Origin: Clostridiales bacterium | GTDB taxonomy: Bacteria > Bacillota_A > Clostridia > Lachnospirales > Lachnospiraceae | Assembly: GCA_030154385.1 (NCBI GenBank) | Contig: JASKJZ010000132.1 | Location: 1 to 7,058, forward strand | Reading direction: 5' to 3' | Length of the DNA: 7,058 nucleotides | In this document: one piece after another, positions 1 to 5,916 of the stretch | Position numbering within the stretch: position 1 is the first letter of the stretch | Layout of the letters: every line of letters begins with the position of its first letter | Translations under genes and position numbers: made by a program | Notes under the pieces: generated by a model | Database searches by the model: none | The model's input: only the letters and a program-made list of their open reading frames with translations | Told to the model about the DNA's origin: nothing

Positions 1-246
1 TGGGACTTTAACCTGTTGTTTATTAAACTTGAGATTAGCTTTCCTATTATAGTAAGTAATATCACATTCTTCATTCATACATAAATAATAATCGTAGTCA
101 CCAATTTGTTCTATCAACTCATCACTTACTATATGTTTTACTGTAATATTTTTTACATAAGTACCCTTGATTCCGCAAACCGGACACAATTTATTTTCCA
201 ACTCACATGAAGATTTGCTTGAGCTTTCATAGCAGCATTTATTCAA
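1..246 (-). CDS. CopZ-N-like iron-sulfur/zinc metallochaperone, 3' end beyond window
   Basis: This partial reading frame gives 82 residues from a TTG start and is still open at the window edge. The start is set by GGGAGGT at 253-259, about 7 nt upstream; no ATG lies nearby in frame. Cysteines fall at residues 4, 5, 14, 21, 24, 56 and 61. A CPVCG motif at 21-25 and a YYLCMNEEC-type motif at 54-61 resemble the N-terminal domain of Archaeoglobus CopZ and the related 'putative iron-sulfur cluster-binding metallochaperone' proteins, which bind a [2Fe-2S] cluster and zinc in that domain (family knowledge, recalled). It lies 118 nt downstream of arsC, beyond a hairpin, so it may be a weakly co-transcribed last gene of the ars operon or have its own transcript. 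It is probably a cytoplasmic carrier of metal or arsenite to a partner. Family call is moderately sure; substrate is unknown. Confidence 0.7.
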   Translation of the reverse strand, partial: MNKCCYESSSKSSCELENKLCPVCGIKGTYVKNITVKHIVSDELIEQIGDYDYYLCMNEECDITYYNRKANLKFNKQQVKVP

Positions 247-324
247 ATTTTGACCTCCCATTCAATTCTTTCTTACATATTATGTGCATTAATAATAGCT
301 ATTTTTAGACAATACTAACCTTTA

Positions 325-357
325 AAACGCCAATTACTATACTTGCAATTGGCGTTT
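325..357 (-). terminator. Hairpin after arsC, possible weak intrinsic terminator
   Basis: A perfect 11-bp inverted repeat pairs 325-335 with 347-357 around an 11-nt loop. It starts 7 nt past the arsC stop codon. In the minus-strand transcript the stem is followed by only four U residues and then AAAGG, so termination may be partial, allowing some read-through into the downstream metallochaperone gene. The stem is seen directly; its terminator role is inference. Confidence 0.6.
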
Positions 358-364
358 ATAATCA

Positions 365-769
365 TTATGATTTTAGTCTTTCTTTTAGTTCTTTAATCTT
401 TGTCTCTATTGTAGATATTACTTTTTTAAATTCCTCATCACTCTTTCCGGTAGGATCATCAAGTCCCCAATCCTCGCGGTGCTTACATGGCAGATATGGG
501 CATTCCACATTGCACCCCATCGTAACAACGATATCTACTGGAGGGATTTCATCAAGTAGCTTAGAACGTTGGGTTAATTCCATATCTATATTATATATCT
601 CTTTCATAAGCCTAACTGCATCTTGATTGATTTGAGGTTTGGTTTCAGTACCGGCAGAATAACTTTCAAATACGTCACTCGCAAAGTGTTTACCAAGAGC
701 TTCTGCTATTTGAGATCTACAAGAGTTATGGACGCATATAAATGCTACCTTTGTTTTAGTATCACTCAT
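365..769 (-). CDS. arsC: Arsenate reductase ArsC, low-molecular-weight phosphatase type
   Basis: This 134-residue cytoplasmic enzyme reduces arsenate to arsenite, the form exported by Acr3. The phosphatase-like loop C-x5-R is at C12-R18 (CVHNSCR), with a second cysteine at 17. The resolving region holds C86 and C90 (MGCNVEC), plus an extra C95, and a WGLDDP motif at 101-106 supplies the conserved aspartate of this fold. This matches the thioredoxin-coupled ArsC family (pI258/B. subtilis type) in length and motif order, although the spacing of the redox cysteines is shorter than in those enzymes. The start at 769 is chosen because AAAGGAGG lies 7 nt upstream; the longer ATG at 793 would put that site inside the coding region and overlap acr3. 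It follows acr3 by 13 nt in the same operon. Confidence 0.95.
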   Translation of the reverse strand: MSDTKTKVAFICVHNSCRSQIAEALGKHFASDVFESYSAGTETKPQINQDAVRLMKEIYNIDMELTQRSKLLDEIPPVDIVVTMGCNVECPYLPCKHREDWGLDDPTGKSDEEFKKVISTIETKIKELKERLKS

Positions 770-782
770 AATTTTTCCTCCT

Positions 783-1841
783 TTATTTTGCATCTGGCTT
801 TGGAAACCAGTGCTTTGTATTATTTGCTATTTTAACCAGAATCAACATGACTGGTACTTCAACAAGTACACCTACAATGGTCGCTAATGCAACCGGACTT
901 TGGGTTCCGAAAAGTGCAATAGCTACAGCAACAGCCAATTCAAAGAAGTTTGAAGCACCAATCATACCAGCAGGAGCCGCTACATTATGTGGTAGCTTTA
1001 AAGTTTTACTTGCCAGATAAGCGATGAAGAATATTAGGAAAGTCTGGATAATCAATGGTATAGCAATTAAAACAATGTGTAATGGATTATTCAGAATTAC
1101 ATCGCCCTGAAATGAAAAAATAATTACTAAAGTCAGCAATAAACCTATGATGGTGATATTTCCGAATTTTGGTATGAAACTCTTTTCAAAGTATTCGAAC
1201 CCTCTCTTGTTCGTGATATAGTTACGAGTAATTACTCCACCAGCTAAAGGAATCACAACAAACAATACTACAGAAAGGATAAGGGTATCCCATGGAATCT
1301 GCACACCACTAACACCCAAGAGAAACGCTACTATAGGCGTAAAGGCTACAAGAATAATAAGATCATTTGTTGCCACTTGCACCACAGTATAAGCTGCATT
1401 TCCTTTTGTCAAATGGCTCCATACAAATACCATCGCCGTACATGGAGCAGCCCCAAGAAGAATTGCTCCTGCAAGATAATCCTTTGCCAGTTCAGCTGGG
1501 ATAAACGCTTTAAATATCACATAGAAAAACAGCCATGCAATACCGAACATGGTAAAGGGTTTTATCAACCAGTTAGTTATCCATGTGACAAAAAGTCCTT
1601 TAGGATTTTTACCTACATTCTTGATGCTTTGAAAATCAACCTTTAGCATCATTGGGTAAATCATAAGCCATATAAGAATAGCAATTGGGATAGATACTTC
1701 TGCATATTCAAATTGGCCTAAAAAAGCAGGGATTCCAGGCAAAAATTTACCAATAAGTACACCTGCAATCATGCATAATGCTACCCATATAGTTAGATAT
1801 TTTTCAAAGAATCCTATTCCTTGTGTCTTTTCATTACTCAT
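783..1841 (-). CDS. acr3: Arsenite efflux permease of the ACR3 family
   Basis: This 352-residue integral membrane protein has about ten hydrophobic segments, the usual size and layout for ACR3 transporters of the BART superfamily. These export As(III), and sometimes Sb(III), using the proton gradient. The signature segment GAAPCTAMVFVWS (residues 130-142) contains C134, corresponding to the functionally essential cysteine of characterised ACR3 proteins. A second conserved region, GASNFFELAVA (295-305), carries the conserved glutamate E301. The start is ATG with AAGAAGG about 7 nt upstream. It lies 36 nt after arsR and 13 nt before arsC, so it is the middle gene of an arsR-acr3-arsC operon and should be under ArsR control. 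No truncation is seen. Confidence 0.96.
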   Translation of the reverse strand: MSNEKTQGIGFFEKYLTIWVALCMIAGVLIGKFLPGIPAFLGQFEYAEVSIPIAILIWLMIYPMMLKVDFQSIKNVGKNPKGLFVTWITNWLIKPFTMFGIAWLFFYVIFKAFIPAELAKDYLAGAILLGAAPCTAMVFVWSHLTKGNAAYTVVQVATNDLIILVAFTPIVAFLLGVSGVQIPWDTLILSVVLFVVIPLAGGVITRNYITNKRGFEYFEKSFIPKFGNITIIGLLLTLVIIFSFQGDVILNNPLHIVLIAIPLIIQTFLIFFIAYLASKTLKLPHNVAAPAGMIGASNFFELAVAVAIALFGTQSPVALATIVGVLVEVPVMLILVKIANNTKHWFPKPDAK

Positions 1842-1877
1842 ACATTTACCTTCTTTCTGAATATTTTTTTAGCTCTA

Positions 1878-2216
1878 CTAATAACACTCTATATCTTTTC
1901 TTATAATCCAAGCCTCAAGATTGCTCAGGTCAGATTTAAACGATTCTTTTGAGCGAATATTTTCATGTATAAGGCTATCTAAAAACTTATTATTTGTGTT
2001 CCGTACAACTGAATAGTACACCCACTGAGCTTGTTTTCGGTCCTCTACAAGACCTGCATTTTTTAAATATTTCAAGTGTCTTGATGCTTTAGTCTGTGTT
2101 ATGCCTAATGTCTCAACAATATCACAGACACAAAGATCTTTAGTATAAAGTAAATTTATAATTCTCAATCTAGTTTCGTCTGACAGAGCTTTCATCATGT
2201 CAACAATATTTTCCAC
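1878..2216 (-). CDS. arsR: ArsR-family As(III)-responsive transcriptional repressor
   Basis: This is a 112-residue winged-helix repressor. The N-terminal segment DETRLRIINLL (13-23) leads into DLCVCDIVETL, where C29 and C31 form the CxC metalloid-binding motif of type I ArsR proteins. The recognition helix region is TQTKASRHLKYLKNAGLV, followed by a wing ending near WVYYSV. A further cysteine, C111, sits next to the C terminus and could be a third ligand; that is inference. Translation starts at GTG (2216-2214), with AGGAGAGGAG about 7 nt upstream; the ATG six codons in has no comparable site. It is the first gene of arsR-acr3-arsC, and a perfect inverted repeat at its promoter gives a likely autoregulatory operator. 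Binding of As(III) or Sb(III) should release it from DNA. Confidence 0.95.
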   Translation of the reverse strand: MENIVDMMKALSDETRLRIINLLYTKDLCVCDIVETLGITQTKASRHLKYLKNAGLVEDRKQAQWVYYSVVRNTNNKFLDSLIHENIRSKESFKSDLSNLEAWIIRKDIECY

Positions 2217-2244
2217 CTATATACTCCTCTCCTTAATATTTGTA

Positions 2245-2262
2245 TATTCGCTTATGCGAATA
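2245..2262 (-). promoter_or_regulatory. ArsR operator palindrome
   Basis: A perfect inverted repeat, TATTCGC-TTAT-GCGAATA, lies 28 nt upstream of the arsR GTG start and 7 bp downstream of the -10 box, so it covers the expected transcription start. ATTCGC/GCGAAT half-sites of this kind are common for ArsR/SmtB repressors. The repeat is seen directly; ArsR binding is inferred from position. Confidence 0.8.
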
Positions 2263-2269
2263 CATACAT

Positions 2270-2298
2270 ATTATACACCATAGTGCATTCAAATAAAA
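2270..2298 (-). promoter_or_regulatory. Promoter of the arsR-acr3-arsC operon
   Basis: Reading the minus strand, a perfect TATAAT -10 box is at 2275-2270. At 17-bp spacing the -35 position (2298-2293) holds TTTTAT, a poor match. The -10 is directly followed by the ArsR palindrome, the usual arrangement for a derepressible promoter. The -10 call is stronger than the -35 call. Confidence 0.65.
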
Positions 2299-2334
2299 GC
2301 CCTAATATCCATTTTTATTATTTACTATAGAGAG

Positions 2335-2360
2335 AAAGAAGCAGATTACTCGACTTCTTT
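2335..2360. other. Weak stem-loop between the two operons
   Basis: A 7-bp AAAGAAG/CTTCTTT stem (2335-2341 with 2354-2360) encloses a 12-nt loop. On the plus strand it is followed by a T-rich run, on the minus strand by a pyrimidine run. The stem is A-T-rich and no plus-strand gene needs terminating, so any terminator role is uncertain. Confidence 0.25.
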
Positions 2361-2397
2361 TATTTTTTATACTTTATTCTTCTCATATTTTAATACA

Positions 2398-2437
2398 ACT
2401 TCCGCAGCAAAGGTCTGCAGATGAGGTTATCAGAAGT
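2398..2437 (-). terminator. Possible stem-loop terminator after the redox operon
   Basis: On the minus strand, ACTTCTG pairs with CGGAAGT (2437-2431 with 2404-2398, one G-U), starting about 15 nt past the stop codon of the small redox protein. A short inner CAG/CTG pairing is also possible. The 3' flank TTGTATT is only moderately U-rich. It could end operon A before the arsR promoter; evidence is weak. Confidence 0.35.
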
Positions 2438-2452
2438 GCATTTCATATTTAT

Positions 2453-2806
2453 TTAGCCTCTTACTTTTTGCAGTATCTTTACTACCTCATCAGTTTTAAG
2501 AACCTTACCATAGGAAACCACTTTTCCATCGATGACAAGAGCAGGGGTAGCCATCACTCCATACGCTGCAATCTGTGAAAAATCAGTTACATGATCAATA
2601 GTAGTATCCATTCCAAGTTGTTCCAAGGCTGCTTTTGTTGCCTCTTCAAGTTGATTACACTTGGCACATCCACTTCCCAATACCTTTACTCCTGCACCTT
2701 CAGATTTAGCGGTTTCTGCTTTTGCCATGCTTTCAGTATCACAATTTCCACCACAGCAACAAGATTTAGTTTCCTCTTTTTTACTCTTCTTACCAAACAA
2801 TGCCAT
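2453..2806 (-). CDS. Small thioredoxin-fold redox-active disulfide protein with Cys-rich N terminus
   Basis: This 117-residue protein shows no signal peptide or membrane segment and is probably cytoplasmic. A lysine-rich head (MALFGKKSKKEE) leads into SCCCGGNC (15-22), a likely metal or thiol site. A linker is followed from about residue 40 by a compact thioredoxin-like domain of the 'redox-active disulfide protein 2' type: CxxC active site GCAKC (C47, C50) and cis-proline segment MATPAL (P88). The head motif closely resembles the C-terminal tail of the ferredoxin/DUF2703 protein in the same operon. The ATG is preceded by AGGAGA about 8 nt upstream and lies 26 nt after the CcdA-like gene. A natural role is donating electrons to the CcdA-like transporter, or shuttling metalloid thiolates; both are inference. 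It is the last gene of operon A. Confidence 0.85.
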   Translation of the reverse strand: MALFGKKSKKEETKSCCCGGNCDTESMAKAETAKSEGAGVKVLGSGCAKCNQLEEATKAALEQLGMDTTIDHVTDFSQIAAYGVMATPALVIDGKVVSYGKVLKTDEVVKILQKVRG

Positions 2807-2832
2807 AATAATTCTCTCCTTTTAATATTATT

Positions 2833-3522
2833 TTAAAACCCAAGATAAAACATATAAAAACCAATAAGCAATATCAAAGTACCCATCGCTATTTTCAACA
2901 CAGTGCTTACTTTACCATATTTTTTGCTCGAAGAAAGCTTTTGAACAAAGCCTATAGACGTTCCAGCTACAATTGCAAGAATGCCATGACCAATTGAATA
3001 CAGTAGCAATAATAATATTCCCCAAAAAACGCTTCCTTTTCCGGCTACAATAGCAAGTAGAGCAATAAGTACAGGCGTAGAGCAGGGTGAGGAAAAAACT
3101 CCTCCAAGAATTCCAGCAATAAAAGCACCTAAGTAGCCTTTTTTAGTATTTTTAGAAATAAGATAACTCGAAGGTATAATTTCATATATTCCCCAAGTCT
3201 GCAAAGCCATTAACAACATTAAAACACCAAGAATAATGTACCACCATGATGCTGAAGTACCAATTAAACGACCAGCAATAGAAGCAGTTACCCCAAGCGT
3301 TGTAAATGTAACAGCAGCTCCCAAAGCGAAAGTGACCGATAGCCAAAAGGCTCTTTTTGTATCGCGCTGACCTGTGCCCCCTACATATCCTATGACTAGA
3401 GGGATGCTAGACAAAGAACACGGGGTAAAAGAAGTAAGTACTCCAGCAAAAAGTGCAAGAACAGGTGCAAGCAAACCACTCTCGGTAATTATTTCGGATA
3501 AACCTTCTAGGAGTTGTGTCAT
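2833..3522 (-). CDS. ccdA: CcdA-type transmembrane thiol-disulfide electron transporter
   Basis: This 229-residue membrane protein has six hydrophobic segments, the normal size for CcdA (DsbD transmembrane domain family). The two hallmark cysteines lie in the expected settings: C35 in FTPCSLSSIP and C147 in FSSPCSTPVL. The family passes reducing equivalents from cytoplasmic thioredoxin across the membrane to an extracytoplasmic thioredoxin-fold protein, often for cytochrome c maturation, but no cytochrome gene is nearby here. Its ATG overlaps the stop of the upstream thioredoxin-like gene by 4 nt (ATGA), with GGAGG just upstream, which implies translational coupling and a functional pair. A thioredoxin-like protein is encoded on each side: a membrane-anchored one upstream, a soluble one downstream. 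This matches an outside acceptor and an inside donor. The symbol denotes the family, not a proven role. Confidence 0.9.
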   Translation of the reverse strand: MTQLLEGLSEIITESGLLAPVLALFAGVLTSFTPCSLSSIPLVIGYVGGTGQRDTKRAFWLSVTFALGAAVTFTTLGVTASIAGRLIGTSASWWYIILGVLMLLMALQTWGIYEIIPSSYLISKNTKKGYLGAFIAGILGGVFSSPCSTPVLIALLAIVAGKGSVFWGILLLLLYSIGHGILAIVAGTSIGFVQKLSSSKKYGKVSTVLKIAMGTLILLIGFYMFYLGF

Positions 3523-4079
3523 TCATCCACCTCCATGTCGGCAAGGATAGCCCTCATCTGCTCTTCTGTCAGTCCACCTTGGTGAACTGTGAAAGCATGC
3601 TCACCTGTATCCTTGTGGCTATACATATCAAACTTAATTTGTATATCATCGCTTGGCACATAAGGTTTTCCGTCAGCCTTGATAATTACCTGAGTAGGAA
3701 TCACCTGAATAGGAAAATCCTTTGCAACTTCTCCGTTTTTCCATACGTCAACAAACTTGATTATTGCTTTACCTTGCATTTCTGCATTTAATGTTTTTAG
3801 TACAGGAGCCATTTCCTTGCATGGAATACATGAATCGGCTCCGAAATCAATGATAATGGGTAGCTTATACTCCTTCAGTGCATCTAAATCAATTGATGTT
3901 GCCTCAAGTACAAAATCTTCTTCATTCTTAGGTGTTACAAGGTTTTCTGCCCCTTTGTTCTCAGGAAGAGCCACAATGGGATCTGAACCTTTATTTACAT
4001 TCTTGAACATCCAAATTCCTGCAACAATGAGAACCAAACAAATGGTGATTATGACTTTAAGTAGTTTTTTCTTATCCAT
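3519..4079 (-). CDS. Membrane-anchored thioredoxin-like protein
   Basis: This 186-residue protein has an N-terminal lysine patch and one hydrophobic helix (about residues 7-25), followed by a thioredoxin domain that should face outside the membrane. The active site is SCIPC (C84, C87) within DFGADSCIPCKEM, with serine in place of the tryptophan of ordinary WCxxC thioredoxins. The cis-proline is P128 in VIPTQ. C14 in the helix does not sit in a convincing lipobox, so a lipoprotein is unlikely. The chosen ATG at 4079 overlaps the upstream TGA by one base. A TTG at 4088 would add three residues but lies only 3 nt from GGAGG, too close to use. The 3' end overlaps the CcdA-like gene by 4 nt. It probably receives electrons from CcdA and reduces a disulfide or metalloid species outside; the target is unknown. 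Confidence 0.88.
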   Translation of the reverse strand: MDKKKLLKVIITICLVLIVAGIWMFKNVNKGSDPIVALPENKGAENLVTPKNEEDFVLEATSIDLDALKEYKLPIIIDFGADSCIPCKEMAPVLKTLNAEMQGKAIIKFVDVWKNGEVAKDFPIQVIPTQVIIKADGKPYVPSDDIQIKFDMYSHKDTGEHAFTVHQGGLTEEQMRAILADMEVDE

Positions 4080-4843
4080 CAGCAGCAATCACCTCCACAA
4101 GAGCAGCTAGATTTATTTTTCTTTCCTCCATAAAATTCTTTTAGATTTTCAGGTAATTCATACTCTCCGCATGAGCAACCGGTTTCCATCTGCCCAAATA
4201 CCGCATTTAAGATAGCTTCAGCGAGCATTTCTTTCGGAGGCACTTCATAGGATTCCCCTTTATACTCAAACACCCGGCAGTTAACATCGGTTCCGCTTAT
4301 GTCACTACAGCAGCCGCAGCTATTCTCTGCAACCGATTGACAAATATCCTGACCGTTCACGCGGATTGTAGGCGATGAAAGAAACCGATATTGTTCTGCA
4401 ATTTCCGCTGTTTTCATCTCGATTTTGTTATACTCTACTTCAAAACCAGCAAGGCTTAGTGCAGGGGCAAGTGTCATCATGACCTTATCAAGTACATTGT
4501 CCGTTCCAATGCAACGGTCACAAGTTTTAAGATCAAGATAGAGATACTCAATAATAATTTTCTTTTCGGATGCTGTTTCACATCCGCAGGAGCAACAGGA
4601 TTCCTCCACTAATTGCTCTCCGTTTGGCGGAGTCCAACCAGTGTCCTCACCCAAATAGGTGATCGCACCGACCGGGCAACGGTTGCCACAGCCATGACAA
4701 TGATCGACACATAACTCAGGATTTTTTACAACAGGTGAAGGGGCCTTTGTTTTGTCATATACACCATGGGAGCACTTTGCTACACACGTGCCACACTCCA
4801 CGCATGTCAGATAATCAATAACAGGATACCATTTCTTTGCCAT
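4079..4843 (-). CDS. Ferredoxin-like (2x 4Fe-4S) plus DUF2703 fusion, Cys-rich
   Basis: This 254-residue cytoplasmic protein has 25 cysteines. Residues 10-60 form a ferredoxin-like module with two cluster motifs: C14/C17/C20/C24 (CVECGTCVAKC) and C45/C49/C52/C56 ending in CP. A linker holds SCCSCGC (82-88). From about 95 to 215 is a DUF2703-type domain with TCDRC (C108, C111), SSPTIRVNG (157-164), C168, CGCC (176-179) and C189. The tail has CSC (223-225) and SCSCGGDCC (246-254). DUF2703 proteins recur in arsenic-related clusters, but their reaction is not established to my knowledge. The start at ATG 4843 follows AAGGAGG by 9 nt; the upstream TTG at 4867 would bury that site. It begins 32 nt after the second half-permease and abuts the thioredoxin-like gene. 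It may carry electrons or hold soft metal(loid)s; this is inference. Confidence 0.85.
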   Translation of the reverse strand: MAKKWYPVIDYLTCVECGTCVAKCSHGVYDKTKAPSPVVKNPELCVDHCHGCGNRCPVGAITYLGEDTGWTPPNGEQLVEESCCSCGCETASEKKIIIEYLYLDLKTCDRCIGTDNVLDKVMMTLAPALSLAGFEVEYNKIEMKTAEIAEQYRFLSSPTIRVNGQDICQSVAENSCGCCSDISGTDVNCRVFEYKGESYEVPPKEMLAEAILNAVFGQMETGCSCGEYELPENLKEFYGGKKNKSSCSCGGDCC

Positions 4844-4875
4844 ACTTGGTTTCCTCCTTAAATTCAATTGAGTCC

Positions 4876-5415
4876 TTAATAATCAAAGTTTTCTGCGTTC
4901 TTATATATCTTGTTGACTTCCTCTTTAGAAGCCAATTTTGCAAGAATAACTGCTATAATTATAATTCCAGGTATATCAACAAGCAGTCTTGTTACAGCAA
5001 ATTTAGTACCTAAAGCAGCTACTTCAAACAAAAGCATCGGTATTTTCGTAGTCGACCATGCACCAATAAAAATTAAAACGTTGCTGAACTTAACGCCTTT
5101 TTTCATAAAAACAGCTGCTACAGGAAATGCACCATATAAAGGTCCGGCTGCAGCAGAACCAATAAATATGGATAAAAGAATACCCTTCAACCCTGACCCT
5201 TCCCCCATATATTTGATCATTGTTTCTCTTGGAACCCATATATCTAAAAGTCCAAGGAGTACAAATATAGGTGGTATTACAAGAATCATTTCTTTTAATG
5301 AATATCCAGTTATGTTCAACGCTTTTATTCCTAGTTCATAATTGAATATGGTCAATATCAAAATCCCAGTTGCTACTGCTATAAATGCTCGATATCTTTT
5401 CAATATTTTTTTCAT
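4876..5415 (-). CDS. Half-size permease, ArsP/COG0701-like (second of a pair)
   Basis: This 179-residue protein has about five hydrophobic segments (roughly 11-25, 41-60, 79-100, 110-135, 142-163). The core VPRETMIKYMGEGSG leads to IGSAAAGPLYGAFPVAAVFM and FIGAWSTTKIPM. This matches one repeat unit of the two-repeat ArsP/permease fold, including the upstream ArsP protein's C-terminal half, but at about half the full length. It contains no cysteine, so it lacks the FCSCSS-type site of ArsP. It starts 1 nt after the stop of the other half-permease, so the two are probably made together and form a heteromeric channel or carrier. The acidic-aromatic C terminus (ENFDY) is likely cytoplasmic. The substrate is not shown by the sequence; the neighbours suggest a thiophilic metal(loid) or a thiol compound. 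Confidence 0.8.
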   Translation of the reverse strand: MKKILKRYRAFIAVATGILILTIFNYELGIKALNITGYSLKEMILVIPPIFVLLGLLDIWVPRETMIKYMGEGSGLKGILLSIFIGSAAAGPLYGAFPVAAVFMKKGVKFSNVLIFIGAWSTTKIPMLLFEVAALGTKFAVTRLLVDIPGIIIIAVILAKLASKEEVNKIYKNAENFDY

Positions 5416-5416
5416 A

Positions 5417-5893
5417 TTAAGACACCACCAAACTAATAATATATGCTACAACGAATGAGAAGATAAAGGCTAAAATATTCCGGTATATAGTAAGTTTCTT
5501 CCCAAAATATTTAATTTCAACCGGTATTGTAACAACGCCTACCATCATCAGAGTTGAGATAAAAGCTCCTATTTGCATGTACCCTGCACCACCTTGCAAA
5601 AGTAATGCTGCGGTTGGAAAGGCAACAAAACCAGGTATTAAGGTGACCGCTCCAACAATTGCAGCCAGAACAACTCCCATCCAACCTGAATCAGAACCAA
5701 TGATTGTTGAAATGACCTCTGGATTTACAACTGCAAGTAGCACACCAACCAATATAATAACAACTAAGAATTCAGGCAGAATGTTTTCAAAAGCTTTCCA
5801 TGCTTTTCTTAAGGCCATCTTCGTCTTCTTCTTATCTTTATAATATGAGAATAATAATAATGCCACGGTAATTATATATAATGCTATATTCAT
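5417..5893 (-). CDS. Half-size permease, ArsP/COG0701-like (first of a pair)
   Basis: This 158-residue membrane protein has about five hydrophobic segments (roughly 2-17, 40-59, 73-96, 102-122, 138-157) and a lysine-rich loop (KDKKKTK) after the first. Its core, NPEVISTIIGSDSG followed by IVGAVTLIPGFVAFPTAALLL and FISTLMMVGVVTIP, aligns by eye with the next gene's core in the order P, G-SG, IG, P-G-FP-AA, G, FI. Both therefore look like homologous half-units of one permease. It has no cysteine. The ATG follows GAGGGTG by about 7 nt. A large palindrome lies between it and the ArsP gene, so it may also have its own regulated transcript. The family call rests on these repeat features; the transported substrate is unknown. 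Confidence 0.8.
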   Translation of the reverse strand: MNIALYIITVALLLFSYYKDKKKTKMALRKAWKAFENILPEFLVVIILVGVLLAVVNPEVISTIIGSDSGWMGVVLAAIVGAVTLIPGFVAFPTAALLLQGGAGYMQIGAFISTLMMVGVVTIPVEIKYFGKKLTIYRNILAFIFSFVVAYIISLVVS

Positions 5894-5916
5894 ATAATCA
5901 CACCCTCTTTCCTTAT

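Noticed and set aside
770..793. Longer ATG start for arsC overlapping acr3
   Set aside because: GGAGG falls within the extra codons and the ATG at 769 is well placed.
623..835. Plus-strand open frame opposite arsC and the end of acr3
   Set aside because: It lies antisense to well-supported genes, has no recognisable domain and no convincing ribosome binding site.
2398..2437. A bacterial SECIS element for selenocysteine insertion
   Set aside because: The redox gene ends in TAA, not an in-frame TGA, and its CxxC is intact, so the stem-loop has no UGA to serve.
2217..2452. A hidden small gene in the gap between the operons
   Set aside because: No frame with a plausible start, ribosome binding site and length was found; the space holds a promoter, an operator and weak stem-loops.
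3519..4079. Lipoprotein reading of the anchored thioredoxin (C14)
   Set aside because: The residues before C14 (ITI) lack the small residue required at -1 of a lipobox.
4844..4867. Longer TTG start for the ferredoxin/DUF2703 protein
   Set aside because: The AAGGAGG site would be inside the coding region; the ATG at 4843 is correctly spaced from it.
4910..5341. Plus-strand 143-codon open frame opposite the second half-permease
   Set aside because: The antisense protein is a mirror of a hydrophobic gene, with no family features; the minus-strand permease has motifs and operon spacing.
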